A DNA stretch of 28,847 nt. Origin: Euryarchaeota archaeon UBA40. Its GTDB lineage: Archaea > Thermoplasmatota > Poseidoniia > Poseidoniales > Thalassarchaeaceae. Shown here piece by piece: positions 16,674 through 24,656 of the stretch. Every line of letters begins with the position of its first letter. The stretch's first letter is position 1. The DNA lies in assembly GCA_002506875.1 (NCBI GenBank), contig DAYJ01000045.1, forward strand, positions 1 through 28,847, written 5' to 3'. Made by a program: the position numbers and the translations under genes. Under the pieces are notes generated by a model, which worked only from the letters and a program-made list of their open reading frames with translations, did no database searches and was not told where the DNA came from.

Positions 16674-19010
16674 TTATGCAGTTTGTATTCCACCCGCAAT
16701 TCGAATTTTCTGTCTTGCTAGAATCTCGATTTCAGTAGTGATATCCTCGATTGTTTCGGGAAGATGCGCCTCGTCGAAACCGATGGGGAGTTGAATACCT
16801 GGTCCAGGAACGCCATCTAGGACACTTAACAACCGATCCATTCGTTGAATAATCCCTTCTTCGTTTTTCCAACAGTTTCGGTGTTCACTTCTTACACGAA
16901 TCCATTGGTCGATGTTATCGAGCAAAGGTTCCAATCCTTCGACAACTCCAGTCCATTCGGATTGATCGAATTTGGTTTCAATCAAGGGGATCAATCGAAG
17001 TAGACGTTGGATTCTCAGATCACGACCTCGTGATGATTCTATGATTAACGGGTCTTCTTTGCCTATCCCAAGCCGTTCTCTAAGACTCAATCCTTTCTTC
17101 TGTAAGTGAATATCTTCCCCATCGTAGTCAGGTAACATATCTTCAATATCTTGCTTTGTCATGAAAGGCCGATCTTTGGGATTGGGCGATTTATGAGTTT
17201 CTTTCAGGATATTTATTGGAGCTTTAGTGTCCTCTTCAACCCTGATTTCTTGGATTGCGTCGCCCCCGCCTCCTTCGTTCTCTACCTCATCTTGTTTCTC
17301 AACGTGTATTCTTTCATTCACTGGCTGATTCCTCGGCTTCTTCCAAGTAGATTCCTTGGTTCGGCCATTATAGTAGAAGAACCTACCATCAGCAGCCTTC
17401 TTCTCTATCCAAGTATCATTGGGAAGGTCTTCTTCTGGCGACGAATGAATTGTTTCTGGAACTTCAATTACGGCCCTTTCCTTTTCTTCGAGATGTTTCA
17501 TCTCTAGGATTTCTTTTCTTCGAATCTCGATTTCTTGACGTTCATTCTGACGATCCCTCGCCATTTCCGCTCTCGCTAAATGCCCTTCAAAATCAACTAA
17601 TGTCCATTCTTCGTTTCCTTGGACATCCATCTTGAGAATCTCCGCTCTTGAAATCAGCATAGAGCGATGCTTCGCTTGGCGGCGACTGAGGCGGTTAATT
17701 TCTGTAGCGACATCTTGGAGTTCACCTTCAATCCCCCATCTTAATTGGATAACGGCACGTATGCTTTCAATTCGTTCTTTATCCATGGTTATATCGAGAG
17801 AATCTAAGGACGCAAGGAGCTCTTCTGCTAGAGATCCAGCAGCTAATCTATGTTGTACCTGAACATCAAGGCCTCGAGAATTAGGCCTCATGAATTCCTG
17901 AACATCAAGGCCCAAAGATTCCCATCTAGAGATTTGTGTACTCGCTTCTCTTTCATTATGTGAAATTTCTTGCTCCCATGTTTGAATTTCCTTAATCAGT
18001 TCATTCGAACAATCGCCACGGTCAATAATATCAAAGTTCAGAGGTACGCCGAGATTGCGAAGATGTTGAGAGGAATCTAAGGCACTCTTCCATGCTTCCT
18101 CTAATCGTTCGAGATCACCATCAATTGAAGCGAAATCCTCCACAGATAGAGGGTCACTGTAAGGTAGCAAGAGCCCCAAATCCTTCCAGTGGATTATCCT
18201 ATTCTGGATGATAGTATTCTGTTCATCAATATCACTTATTTCTTTGACAACAGCCTCTTCCAGTTGTATCACATCACCCACTTTCGGGTCCTTCCGGATT
18301 GCTTGAATTTGCGTCATTAGATACTCAGATTTTGATGCACGCCTCCTCGCAAAAGTTCCGACTGTCTCCTCCACTTCCTCAAGCCGGTCTTCGAGACGGA
18401 GCCATTGATTTGCTTCTTCAAAGCGTTGGATTAGATCAGCTCCCTTACTAAACCGAATACTCCAGCCCTTCTGTTGAAGGATTCCCACGAGATTTTGTAG
18501 GACTTCTTCACGCGCCCTTTGTTTTGCTTCGAGGACCTCGATACATTTCCGGACTGAATCTCTTGGTGCGACTTTCTCAATGGCTTGAACGAGAGCAACA
18601 ACCTCCTTTCCACCTCCTTTTTCCAAGGTACTCAATCGTCTCATCCAAGCTTGAAGCTCGACCGAACGCCCCTCCATTGACCAAAGTTCTCGGGAACGGT
18701 TTGCAGCGAGAGTCCAAGGGGAAACCTCCCGTAGATGAGCCATGTAACGGTCTCGGATTTCATCGACATCTCCGGGATGATTCAGTAGATGTGCTTGCAT
18801 TGCTTTCGGAATTTCCTTCATAGTTACTGGAGCATTATCCATTAGTTCAATGAGGTCGCTGGCTTGTTGGAGCCGCAACTCTGCTGAAGCGACAGATTCG
18901 CTGTTAGGCTCAGGGCCAAAGAGCGCATTGATGGCAACAGAATCGAAGCCCAATTCGATCCACTGTTCTCGATGAGCGCCCCAGTCCATTCCTTCACCGA
19001 CAGGCCTCAT
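16674..19010 (-). CDS. Long coiled-coil protein with an internal WW domain
   Basis: 778 residues, mostly charged helical/coiled-coil sequence (about 1-510 and 610-770) with no signal peptide, so probably cytoplasmic. Residues 534-559 form a canonical WW domain: first Trp534, DGR 541-543, an aromatic FFYY block, Asn548, Thr551, second Trp556 and Pro559, with the same spacing as eukaryotic WW domains. WW domains bind short proline-rich peptides. A CxxC pair or enzyme motif is not seen. The start is uncertain: ATG at 19010, or ATG at 18989 which has GGTGA four nt upstream. It is divergent from the TPR gene and converges on dnaG. Family otherwise not recognised; a scaffold role is an inference. 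Confidence 0.8.
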   Translation of the reverse strand: MRPVGEGMDWGAHREQWIELGFDSVAINALFGPEPNSESVASAELRLQQASDLIELMDNAPVTMKEIPKAMQAHLLNHPGDVDEIRDRYMAHLREVSPWTLAANRSRELWSMEGRSVELQAWMRRLSTLEKGGGKEVVALVQAIEKVAPRDSVRKCIEVLEAKQRAREEVLQNLVGILQQKGWSIRFSKGADLIQRFEEANQWLRLEDRLEEVEETVGTFARRRASKSEYLMTQIQAIRKDPKVGDVIQLEEAVVKEISDIDEQNTIIQNRIIHWKDLGLLLPYSDPLSVEDFASIDGDLERLEEAWKSALDSSQHLRNLGVPLNFDIIDRGDCSNELIKEIQTWEQEISHNEREASTQISRWESLGLDVQEFMRPNSRGLDVQVQHRLAAGSLAEELLASLDSLDITMDKERIESIRAVIQLRWGIEGELQDVATEINRLSRRQAKHRSMLISRAEILKMDVQGNEEWTLVDFEGHLARAEMARDRQNERQEIEIRRKEILEMKHLEEKERAVIEVPETIHSSPEEDLPNDTWIEKKAADGRFFYYNGRTKESTWKKPRNQPVNERIHVEKQDEVENEGGGGDAIQEIRVEEDTKAPINILKETHKSPNPKDRPFMTKQDIEDMLPDYDGEDIHLQKKGLSLRERLGIGKEDPLIIESSRGRDLRIQRLLRLIPLIETKFDQSEWTGVVEGLEPLLDNIDQWIRVRSEHRNCWKNEEGIIQRMDRLLSVLDGVPGPGIQLPIGFDEAHLPETIEDITTEIEILARQKIRIAGGIQTA
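17334..17411 (-). other. WW domain coding segment
   Basis: Residues 534-559 of the coiled-coil protein. Key positions: W534, G542-R543, F544-F545-Y546-Y547, N548, T551, W556, P559. The distance W to GR (8 residues) and GR to second W (14) and Pro (17) equals that in Nedd4/Pin1-type WW domains. All structural residues are present, so it should fold as a three-stranded sheet. Confidence 0.85.
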
Positions 19011-19110
19011 TCGGTGTCATGGGCCTTCAAGCATCTGTCGATTCAGGTTGAAAGTAGTCGAACACTACCTTTCTGGCAGATTGCCGAAGTCCTTCGAATC
19101 GGCATCTTCA

Positions 19111-19118
19111 CTATATTC
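19111..19118 (+). promoter_or_regulatory. TATA-like box of the TPR gene
   Basis: CTATATTC lies 34-41 bp upstream of the ATG at 19152, which would place transcription start near 19140 and give a very short leader. It lies in the 141-bp gap between divergent genes. Confidence 0.45.
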
Positions 19119-19151
19119 TGTAGGGAAGCGGCTAAGTGTGTATTGATTCGC

Positions 19152-21422
19152 ATGCAATCGATGGAGCCTCTCACGAGTGCATTGATTGCCCTTCTCGCCT
19201 TCACCATAGGAGGTGCCACTTATGTTATTCAGAAAATGAATCAGCGCCTTCTTGAAATGGAGGAAACCTCGAATGAATCATCTGTAGCGATTGAACAGGA
19301 TGTTTCAATTCTCAATGAGGCTCTACATGGTTTACTGGATGAGACGGATGCAAGTCGTCAGTTGGATGGATCTAACGCCCTTCTACGGGCGAAGCGGGCT
19401 TTGAATACATTGAACCCTGAATCTGATAACACTGCTTCAGAAGTAGCCTCTCATTTGATTCCTATTCTTGATCTCCTCCTTCTTGAGGATACAATTTCGG
19501 AAGCATATCGTCGACTTGATGTAAATCGAAGAGATCTTCTTCGTGAACTTCTATCAGCAGCATCGACCCATTCACTTACTCCAGCGATGATGTTCGGGAA
19601 CAATGATCGCTTGCTTCGAACATTCGCAGAGACAGCTCTAATCCTAGGAGACCGTAGCATAGCCATTGCAGCGTTAATTGAATCTGAACGTTTGGCGCCA
19701 CGTAACGAATCTACGCTCAGGCTTCTTGTCAAACTCGCACGAGAAAGCGGCGATGACGCTTCATTGAAGGCCCGCCTCGATAGATTACTGGAAATTCATC
19801 CAGACGATGAGGCACTTCTTCGGGAGCGCGCTCATGTTCTATCAAGGATGGGCGATCTTTCTGCCGAACGCGACTCCCGACGTCTTGAGGCGCTTGGTGT
19901 TCAAACCGCTTCTGATCGAGCCCTTTTGGCAGGCTTACGCGAGCGTGCTGGCGACCCTGCAACAGCGCTTGAAGAGGCAGAAGCCTCTCTCAAAGAGGAT
20001 CCATCGAATCTTGAAGCTCTCTTCCTGAAGGCCCGCCTCCACTATATCCGTGGTGAAAACACACGCTCCTTACAAGCAGTCGAAGCATTGCTGGACCTAG
20101 ATCGACAGAATGGACCTGGTTGGACATTGAGGGCCCGTCTTCTTGAACTCGAAGAAGAACGCCTAGATGATGCGCTGAAGTCGATTATCCACGCGGTAGC
20201 TATCGGTGAGCCAGAATGGGTGTTAAAGGCAGATCTTTTGATGCGTTCAGACCGTTTAGAAGATGCACTCGAATCTCTCTATGCTGTTCTTGAGGAAGAC
20301 CCTGCGAACGGAATTGTTCGCGCATATCTTTCCTTGTTGAAGATGAGTGAAGGTGAGATTGAAGCCTCAACAACTCTTCTCAATGATGCACCTCAATCTG
20401 CATGGGATGCGGCAGATATGCACATTCAACGGGGTAGATTGACCTTGTATGCAGCCGACAGGTCTAGAGATGGCACAGGAGTGCATGATAGAGGCCTCAT
20501 TCGCGGGGCTCTCTCCTTCTTTGATTCAGCACTAGAGCGAGATCGAGAGAATGCCCTAGCTTGGCTAGGCAAAGGCCGAACTCAACGCCAACTTGGAGAA
20601 ACCCTCGAAGCCGAAGATTGTCTTGTTCGTGCAACTCGATTAGATCCAGACGAGACTATGATATCGGTTGAACTCGCTCTTCTTCGGATAGATCAAGATA
20701 GGTTACAGGATGCAGAACGCATAATCCACGAGGCAGAATCCGCTCTCAATGATACGAACGTTCTCCATTATGTGAAGGGCTTAATTGCTGCAGGAAGAGG
20801 CAATAACGTCGAAGCACGAAGAAGATTCGATGATGTCCTTGTTCGGGACCCATCACACGTCCGTGCGCGATTGAATCGTGCGACAATAGCGATGATTCTA
20901 GGTGATCACCCTGTCGCCCTTGAAGATAGTGAACGTTTACTGGATGCACATCCAGAACTCGATTTAGCACGCATTCTCAGGGCCGAGGCCCTGATGGGTC
21001 TGAAGCAGTGGGATTGGAGTGAGATTGCACTACAGGAGATTCTTGACCGGAAGCCTCAGCATGTTCCAGCGTTGATTTCCATGGGTACAACTCTCTGTGC
21101 ATTAGGTCGAGCCGAGGAAGCCCTTTCTCCACTAGATGAAGCAATTCGTTTGAATCCAGATAATCCAGATGCATGGTACATGCGTGCTCAATTTTACATT
21201 GAGCAAGGCACATTGTCTGCAGCTCTTTCAGATTTTGAAGCGGCGATTAGAGTTGATGCACGGCATATGGATTCTCTTCTTCATGCCGCAGCAATTCTCC
21301 ATGAGATTGGCCCGTCGGATAAGGCTGAGGTGGCTTGGCGTCGTATACTTGATGTTGAGCCGACCCACCGTCTAGCGAGAACCAGACTCAATGAGATTGA
21401 GACCTATTCAATCGAGACGTGA
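19152..21422 (+). CDS. Membrane-anchored TPR-repeat protein
   Basis: 756 residues. One hydrophobic helix near the start (LTSALIALLAFTIGGATYVI, about residues 7-26) anchors the protein. After a helical linker, TPR-like 34-residue repeats run almost to the end; clear ones include ALAWLGKGRTQRQLGETLEA, ALISMGTTLCALGRAEEALS and AWYMRAQFYIEQGTLSAALS. TPR scaffolds gather protein complexes, here presumably at the membrane, with the repeats facing the cytoplasm if the N-terminus is outside (orientation inferred). ATG 19152 was chosen over an upstream in-frame ATG at 18972, which would overlap the divergent gene; ATG 19161 is also possible. The partner is unknown. Confidence 0.88.
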   Translation: MQSMEPLTSALIALLAFTIGGATYVIQKMNQRLLEMEETSNESSVAIEQDVSILNEALHGLLDETDASRQLDGSNALLRAKRALNTLNPESDNTASEVASHLIPILDLLLLEDTISEAYRRLDVNRRDLLRELLSAASTHSLTPAMMFGNNDRLLRTFAETALILGDRSIAIAALIESERLAPRNESTLRLLVKLARESGDDASLKARLDRLLEIHPDDEALLRERAHVLSRMGDLSAERDSRRLEALGVQTASDRALLAGLRERAGDPATALEEAEASLKEDPSNLEALFLKARLHYIRGENTRSLQAVEALLDLDRQNGPGWTLRARLLELEEERLDDALKSIIHAVAIGEPEWVLKADLLMRSDRLEDALESLYAVLEEDPANGIVRAYLSLLKMSEGEIEASTTLLNDAPQSAWDAADMHIQRGRLTLYAADRSRDGTGVHDRGLIRGALSFFDSALERDRENALAWLGKGRTQRQLGETLEAEDCLVRATRLDPDETMISVELALLRIDQDRLQDAERIIHEAESALNDTNVLHYVKGLIAAGRGNNVEARRRFDDVLVRDPSHVRARLNRATIAMILGDHPVALEDSERLLDAHPELDLARILRAEALMGLKQWDWSEIALQEILDRKPQHVPALISMGTTLCALGRAEEALSPLDEAIRLNPDNPDAWYMRAQFYIEQGTLSAALSDFEAAIRVDARHMDSLLHAAAILHEIGPSDKAEVAWRRILDVEPTHRLARTRLNEIETYSIET

Positions 21423-21462
21423 CTGCCGTCACATTCAATGACGCCATTCTATTCGTCTGTTC

Positions 21463-22011
21463 ATGACATCCGAATCAGGACTAGAACCTGGCGATCAAGC
21501 AGTAGATTTCACTCTGAAGAACGCCAATTTGAATGCTGGCCCCGATACCATGAAACTCGCCGATGTCGTTGGTGATTCAGGAGGCATCATTGTATTTACT
21601 TGCAATCATTGCCCCTATGTCATTGCATCCGAGTCACGTATTGAGAATATGGCGACTCGATGCAGGTCAGCAGGTATTGGTTTTGTAGGGATTAATTCCA
21701 ATGATCCAATTACCTATGCTAACGATGATTGGGACCACATGGTCGATCGTGCCGAATCTATGAGCTATCCATACCTCCATGACTCTGAACAGACAATTGC
21801 TCATGCTTATGGTGCTCAGAGGACACCTGAATTCTATCTTCTTGATGGATCATCCAAAATCATCTATCGTGGTAGAATGGATGATTCTCCTCGAGATCCA
21901 AACTCAGCCTCTACCAATGAGCTTGATGATGCATTCAATGCCCTCATTACAGGCGGTATTGTACAGACACCTCGGACTGAGTCGATTGGTTGCTCAGTCA
22001 AGTGGAAGTAG
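21463..22011 (+). CDS. Thioredoxin-fold / redoxin protein
   Basis: 182 residues. An AhpC/TSA-like start (LEPGDQAVDFTLKN) leads to the active site C47-N-H-C50-P-Y in FTCNHCPYV, and the cis-Pro lies in RTPEFYLLD (T121-P122). The C-terminal ESIGCSVKW motif is shared by this thioredoxin-like subfamily. It has no signal peptide and is probably a cytoplasmic thiol oxidoreductase or peroxiredoxin-like protein; the substrate is unknown. It follows the TPR gene by 40 bp and may be co-transcribed with it. Confidence 0.88.
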   Translation: MTSESGLEPGDQAVDFTLKNANLNAGPDTMKLADVVGDSGGIIVFTCNHCPYVIASESRIENMATRCRSAGIGFVGINSNDPITYANDDWDHMVDRAESMSYPYLHDSEQTIAHAYGAQRTPEFYLLDGSSKIIYRGRMDDSPRDPNSASTNELDDAFNALITGGIVQTPRTESIGCSVKWK

Positions 22012-22020
22012 TGAAGATTC

Positions 22021-22104
22021 GACCCACTGGAAGGTTCGGTAAAACGATCCAGAAGGTCGGGGGTTACGGAATAAATCCGTTCAGGGCCCTTAGGGCAGTG
22101 GGTT
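22021..22104. other. Possible structured intergenic RNA or bidirectional terminator
   Basis: Between two convergent genes. ACCCACTG (22022-22029) pairs perfectly with CAGTGGGT (22096-22103), extendable by a G-U pair. Inside are a hairpin ACGGA/TCCGT (22066-22080, 5-nt loop), CCC-TTA-GGG (22087-22095) and a GGTTCG/CGATCC arm with one mismatch (22034-22050). It looks like a closed multi-branch fold. It is not a tRNA: no T-loop or 7-nt anticodon loop is present. No oligo-T tail is obvious. Confidence 0.35.
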
Positions 22105-22115
22105 TAGTCTGATGT

Positions 22116-22334
22116 TCAGACCAATCCTGCGACCATCTGGCGGGTCACTAGAACCGTAGCGTTCTCTGCAATGTCGATGTTTGCAAGGTTATCGCGTCGG
22201 ACCATACGGCCGTCCACGAAAACCCAGCGCTCGCCATCCAGAGCATTTACCTCAGCGCGGACAGCATCCGCATCGAGGTCCGCTAGGACCGTGTCGCCAG
22301 TGAGGTCGAGGATCTTCAGAGTAATGTTGCTCAT
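22116..22334 (-). CDS. Ubiquitin-like beta-grasp protein (72 residues)
   Basis: Begins MSNITLKILDLTGDTV, then a helix (DADAVRAEVNAL) and a second half that can be laid on ubiquitin without gaps: WVFVDGRMVRRDNLANIDI against LIFAGKQLEDGRTLSDYNI, followed by ENATVLVTRQMVAG. It ends in VAGLV rather than Gly-Gly. ThiS, MoaD and SAMP proteins end in GG and are activated by E1 enzymes; here a trim after VAG would be needed, or the tail is not conjugated. The start at 22334 has a near-perfect SD (GGAGGAA, 6 nt away); an ATG at 22349 lies before that SD and is unlikely. It has its own TATA-like box. An E1-like and a JAMM gene lie 2-4 kb upstream on the same strand. Confidence 0.7.
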   Translation of the reverse strand: MSNITLKILDLTGDTVLADLDADAVRAEVNALDGERWVFVDGRMVRRDNLANIDIAENATVLVTRQMVAGLV

Positions 22335-22340
22335 TCGATC

Positions 22341-22347
22341 TTCCTCC
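22341..22347 (-). promoter_or_regulatory. Strong Shine-Dalgarno that fixes the ubiquitin-like gene start
   Basis: GGAGGAA on the minus strand, 6 nt before the ATG at 22334. It lies inside the first codons of the longer frame from 22349, which argues for the shorter protein. Confidence 0.75.
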
Positions 22348-22413
22348 ATTGTTGTTGACGTCGTTCAGGGTGCATTCGTTTAGCGTCATTGAGACAAGAG
22401 ACATTTGGTGCTT

Positions 22414-22424
22414 ACAGTATATCA
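22414..22424 (-). promoter_or_regulatory. TATA-like box of the ubiquitin-like gene
   Basis: TGATATACTGT on the minus strand, just past the stop of the TFB-like gene. Transcription would begin near 22393, giving a leader of about 60 nt that contains the SD. This suggests separate expression from the TFB-like gene. Confidence 0.45.
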
Positions 22425-22429
22425 ATCAA

Positions 22430-23638
22430 TCAAGATTCGATGACACTGGCAACAAGACGATTGATGAGGCCACCGAACTTGTCAGTTACAGTTCTGACCC
22501 GGTTGCGGCTCACACTAAGTGCAGAACCAATCGTCTTGAACACACGCTGTCGGCCACTGTACTTGTTCATTTTATCACAGAAAGAGCCGGCAACCGCCCT
22601 TAGGTTCTCACCCGAGAGGCCACGATCTTGAGAAGCGACCCGTAGAAGGTCACCGAGTAGGCGAATTAGCCTCCTTCCTTCCTTGGCTCCATGGATACTC
22701 TCCATAGAAGGGCCAACGGCTTCTAGTACGGCTAAAATCTCGGATTCAGTCCAACGTGGTCGACCCATTATTTGAGAAGCGTCGAAACAAAGAATACTCG
22801 TTGTTCTGTTGAGTTTTCTTTCTGCAGACAAGATAGCCTTGAGATAACTCTGGATGTTCTTCTTTTCCGTATGGATAACTTTGGCATCCAGCCCATACTC
22901 CTTTGCGACACTCGTAATTGAGAACGACTTGCCAAGCATGCGTGCAGCGATAGACATTGCAGCGATGGCTGCAACAGTTGCCGAATCGCCCTTGTTGTTA
23001 CGAATAGTCTTTTTCTCTTCATCCTCTGTCTTTGTTAGAGCTTGTAAGTGACGGACTTGATTAAGGGGATAGGAGGGCTTCTCGCCATCATTCGCACCCT
23101 TCATCTTCTCGATAAGTTCTCTATCACTGGAATGTCGCCGTTCAGAATTCTTATCATGGGTCTCGATTAGGATACGGTTCGCAGTATCCTTCACAGATTG
23201 TTCGCCAGGCATCTGAGAACTTTCGATGATGCGTTGTGCATTACGTCGTAAAGTGGGGCGTTCAGCCAAGTGGTTGCGTTGAATAGTTAGGATTCGACGA
23301 TGGTATGCACGCGTGGCAGAAGATGCGCTTCCGTTGATAGCACCCTTCATAGTTGCGTATGGGCAGCTACCAAGACGATTCTTATCACTTCGAGCATAGA
23401 TATCTCGCCCACGATTACCTAGATCCCGTCCAACGTTCTCGATGTTTGACGTTCCTTGGAAAACATCGCTATCTTCAAGAACATTCGAACGAATAACGAC
23501 ACCGTCCATGACACATACAATTTCACCACGGGTCGCGTCCTCTGTAAATTCCGTTCCACCACATTCTGGACAGGCTGTTTCTTCGTTACTTGGAACACCC
23601 TGTTCCTCATTCAAATCGTCGTCGGTTTCTCTATCCAT
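22430..23638 (-). CDS. Divergent transcription initiation factor B (TFB/TFIIB-like)
   Basis: 402 residues. The N-terminal zinc ribbon reads C23-P-E-C26-GG ... GEIVC42-V-M-D45, so the usual fourth Cys is Asp. A B-reader-like segment follows, then two cyclin-like repeats: a weak first (SATRAYHRRILTIQRNHLAE) and a clearer second (ATVAAIAAMSIAARMLGKSF with a later IQSYLKAILSAERKL). A C-terminal helical extension of about 100 residues (from RPRWTESE) is not standard. TFB recruits RNA polymerase to TATA/TBP complexes; the degeneracy suggests a specialised factor. Start: ATG 23638 has GGGAG 9 nt upstream; a GTG at 23647 is less likely. It lies between the CYTH gene and the ubiquitin-like gene. Confidence 0.75.
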   Translation of the reverse strand: MDRETDDDLNEEQGVPSNEETACPECGGTEFTEDATRGEIVCVMDGVVIRSNVLEDSDVFQGTSNIENVGRDLGNRGRDIYARSDKNRLGSCPYATMKGAINGSASSATRAYHRRILTIQRNHLAERPTLRRNAQRIIESSQMPGEQSVKDTANRILIETHDKNSERRHSSDRELIEKMKGANDGEKPSYPLNQVRHLQALTKTEDEEKKTIRNNKGDSATVAAIAAMSIAARMLGKSFSITSVAKEYGLDAKVIHTEKKNIQSYLKAILSAERKLNRTTSILCFDASQIMGRPRWTESEILAVLEAVGPSMESIHGAKEGRRLIRLLGDLLRVASQDRGLSGENLRAVAGSFCDKMNKYSGRQRVFKTIGSALSVSRNRVRTVTDKFGGLINRLVASVIES

Positions 23639-23680
23639 ATGATTCACTCCCTGCGCGGACTCTAGTATCTATTGCTCGTA

Positions 23681-23690
23681 GGTATTAAAC
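23681..23690 (-). promoter_or_regulatory. TATA-like box of the TFB-like gene
   Basis: GTTTAATACC on the minus strand within an A+T-rich 136-bp gap (23639-23774) between the CYTH and TFB-like genes. Transcription would start near 23661, giving a short leader that carries the GGGAG SD. The gap also holds several A+T-rich stretches but no gene. Confidence 0.45.
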
Positions 23691-23774
23691 ATTATGTCAA
23701 AAACTACAATCAAAGAACACAATTTAACATAAATTGCACACTTCAAGATGTTATAGCGCAAACAAGTGTGATTG

Positions 23775-24410
23775 TCAATCAGGGTATTTGAATCGGCACT
23801 CTAGAGAAACCCGCATCGATGGCTCCCAACTTGTAAACGGATTGTTAGCTAATTGTTGGTTGGAGAGACGCCGATCACCACTCACATCATCTCCTACCCA
23901 GTCAGGCTTAGTGTAGTGTTCGTTTGCATCAGTTAACTCAATCTCGGCAAGGACAAGCCCATCATTCGCTCCCATGAATAAATCGAGCTCCCAAACATGA
24001 TTATCTTCTGCAATAATTCTCCATCGCTGTTTTTCCACGAATGGCCATTCCGAAGTTGACAACTGCTGTTCAAACCAAGAAGAATCCGAAAGAACCCATT
24101 CAAACTCAGGCCGTTCAATTCCAACCGTTTTCCCTTTGATACAGAGAATTGCAGAACCATCAGAAATTCGTACACGTATCGTCGGATCTGATTGTTTAAT
24201 TGCCTTAATAATGCCACTCATCCATTCTTCCTGGTGTGGCTCTTGGGGAATTCGTCTACCCATGAGGGCAAGCCCATCATCAATGTTAATCATCTCCACA
24301 GGAAGATACCATTGTCGAATATATGTTGCATCATTCCCAATATTACCTGGTAGATGTGCGAGGTGCTTTCGCTCAATCTCAACGGGTAGATTATTCACCA
24401 TATCTTTCAT
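23775..24410 (-). CDS. CYTH-domain protein (triphosphatase / class IV adenylate cyclase fold)
   Basis: 211 residues. The N-terminal E11-I-E13-R-K15 is the metal-binding signature of CYTH proteins. Further strands match the family: IRQWYLP, TIRVRISDGSAILCIKGK, GIERPEFEW, then EKQRWRI, VWELDLFMGANDGLVLAEIEL and the PDWVGDDVSGDRRLSNQQL end. CYTH enzymes form an eight-stranded tunnel that hydrolyses triphosphates (inorganic triphosphate, thiamine triphosphate or RNA 5' ends) or cyclises ATP; which one applies here cannot be told. It starts 6 nt after the stop of the 79-residue gene, so it belongs to the E1/JAMM operon. Confidence 0.88.
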   Translation of the reverse strand: MKDMVNNLPVEIERKHLAHLPGNIGNDATYIRQWYLPVEMINIDDGLALMGRRIPQEPHQEEWMSGIIKAIKQSDPTIRVRISDGSAILCIKGKTVGIERPEFEWVLSDSSWFEQQLSTSEWPFVEKQRWRIIAEDNHVWELDLFMGANDGLVLAEIELTDANEHYTKPDWVGDDVSGDRRLSNQQLANNPFTSWEPSMRVSLECRFKYPD

Positions 24411-24416
24411 CTCAAA

Positions 24417-24656
24417 TTAGGCTTCAGATTTAGACCATTGGTCATGTTTTACGATAGCCTGTGTAATGTCAATTGTATAGATTCCAGCAATCTTACAGGC
24501 TTCTATGTGGCCTAGAATCGCTTCAATTAATTCTTCAGTGGGAGCTCTATCTAGGTGCTCTTCAATCCATTCAGCTATGGATTGACCTAGGCCATGCCGA
24601 TCTATCGTATCCTTTAGACGATCAATATCATCATCCTGAGGGATTTCGATTTTCAG
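24417..24656 (-). CDS. 79-residue protein between JAMM and CYTH genes, probable CTG start
   Basis: An open frame with no ATG, GTG or TTG near its natural beginning. From CTG at 24656 it reads MKIEIPQDDD, then mainly acidic amphipathic helices (IDRLKDTIDRHGLGQSIAEW, EELIEAILGHIEACKIAG) and ends SKSEA. The CTG overlaps the JAMM stop as CTGA, the same geometry as the ATGA overlaps elsewhere in this window, and GGAGGTGA sits 4 nt upstream. The frame exactly fills the gap between JAMM and CYTH. One Cys (Cys54) is present. The family is not recognised; a partner or adaptor of the neighbouring enzymes is an inference. Confidence 0.65.
   Translation of the reverse strand: MKIEIPQDDDIDRLKDTIDRHGLGQSIAEWIEEHLDRAPTEELIEAILGHIEACKIAGIYTIDITQAIVKHDQWSKSEA

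Noticed and set aside
22021..22104. Possible tRNA because of the closed stem and branched shape
   Set aside because: Neither strand has a T-loop at the right place, the inner hairpin loop has 5 nt rather than 7, and no acceptor/anticodon geometry fits.
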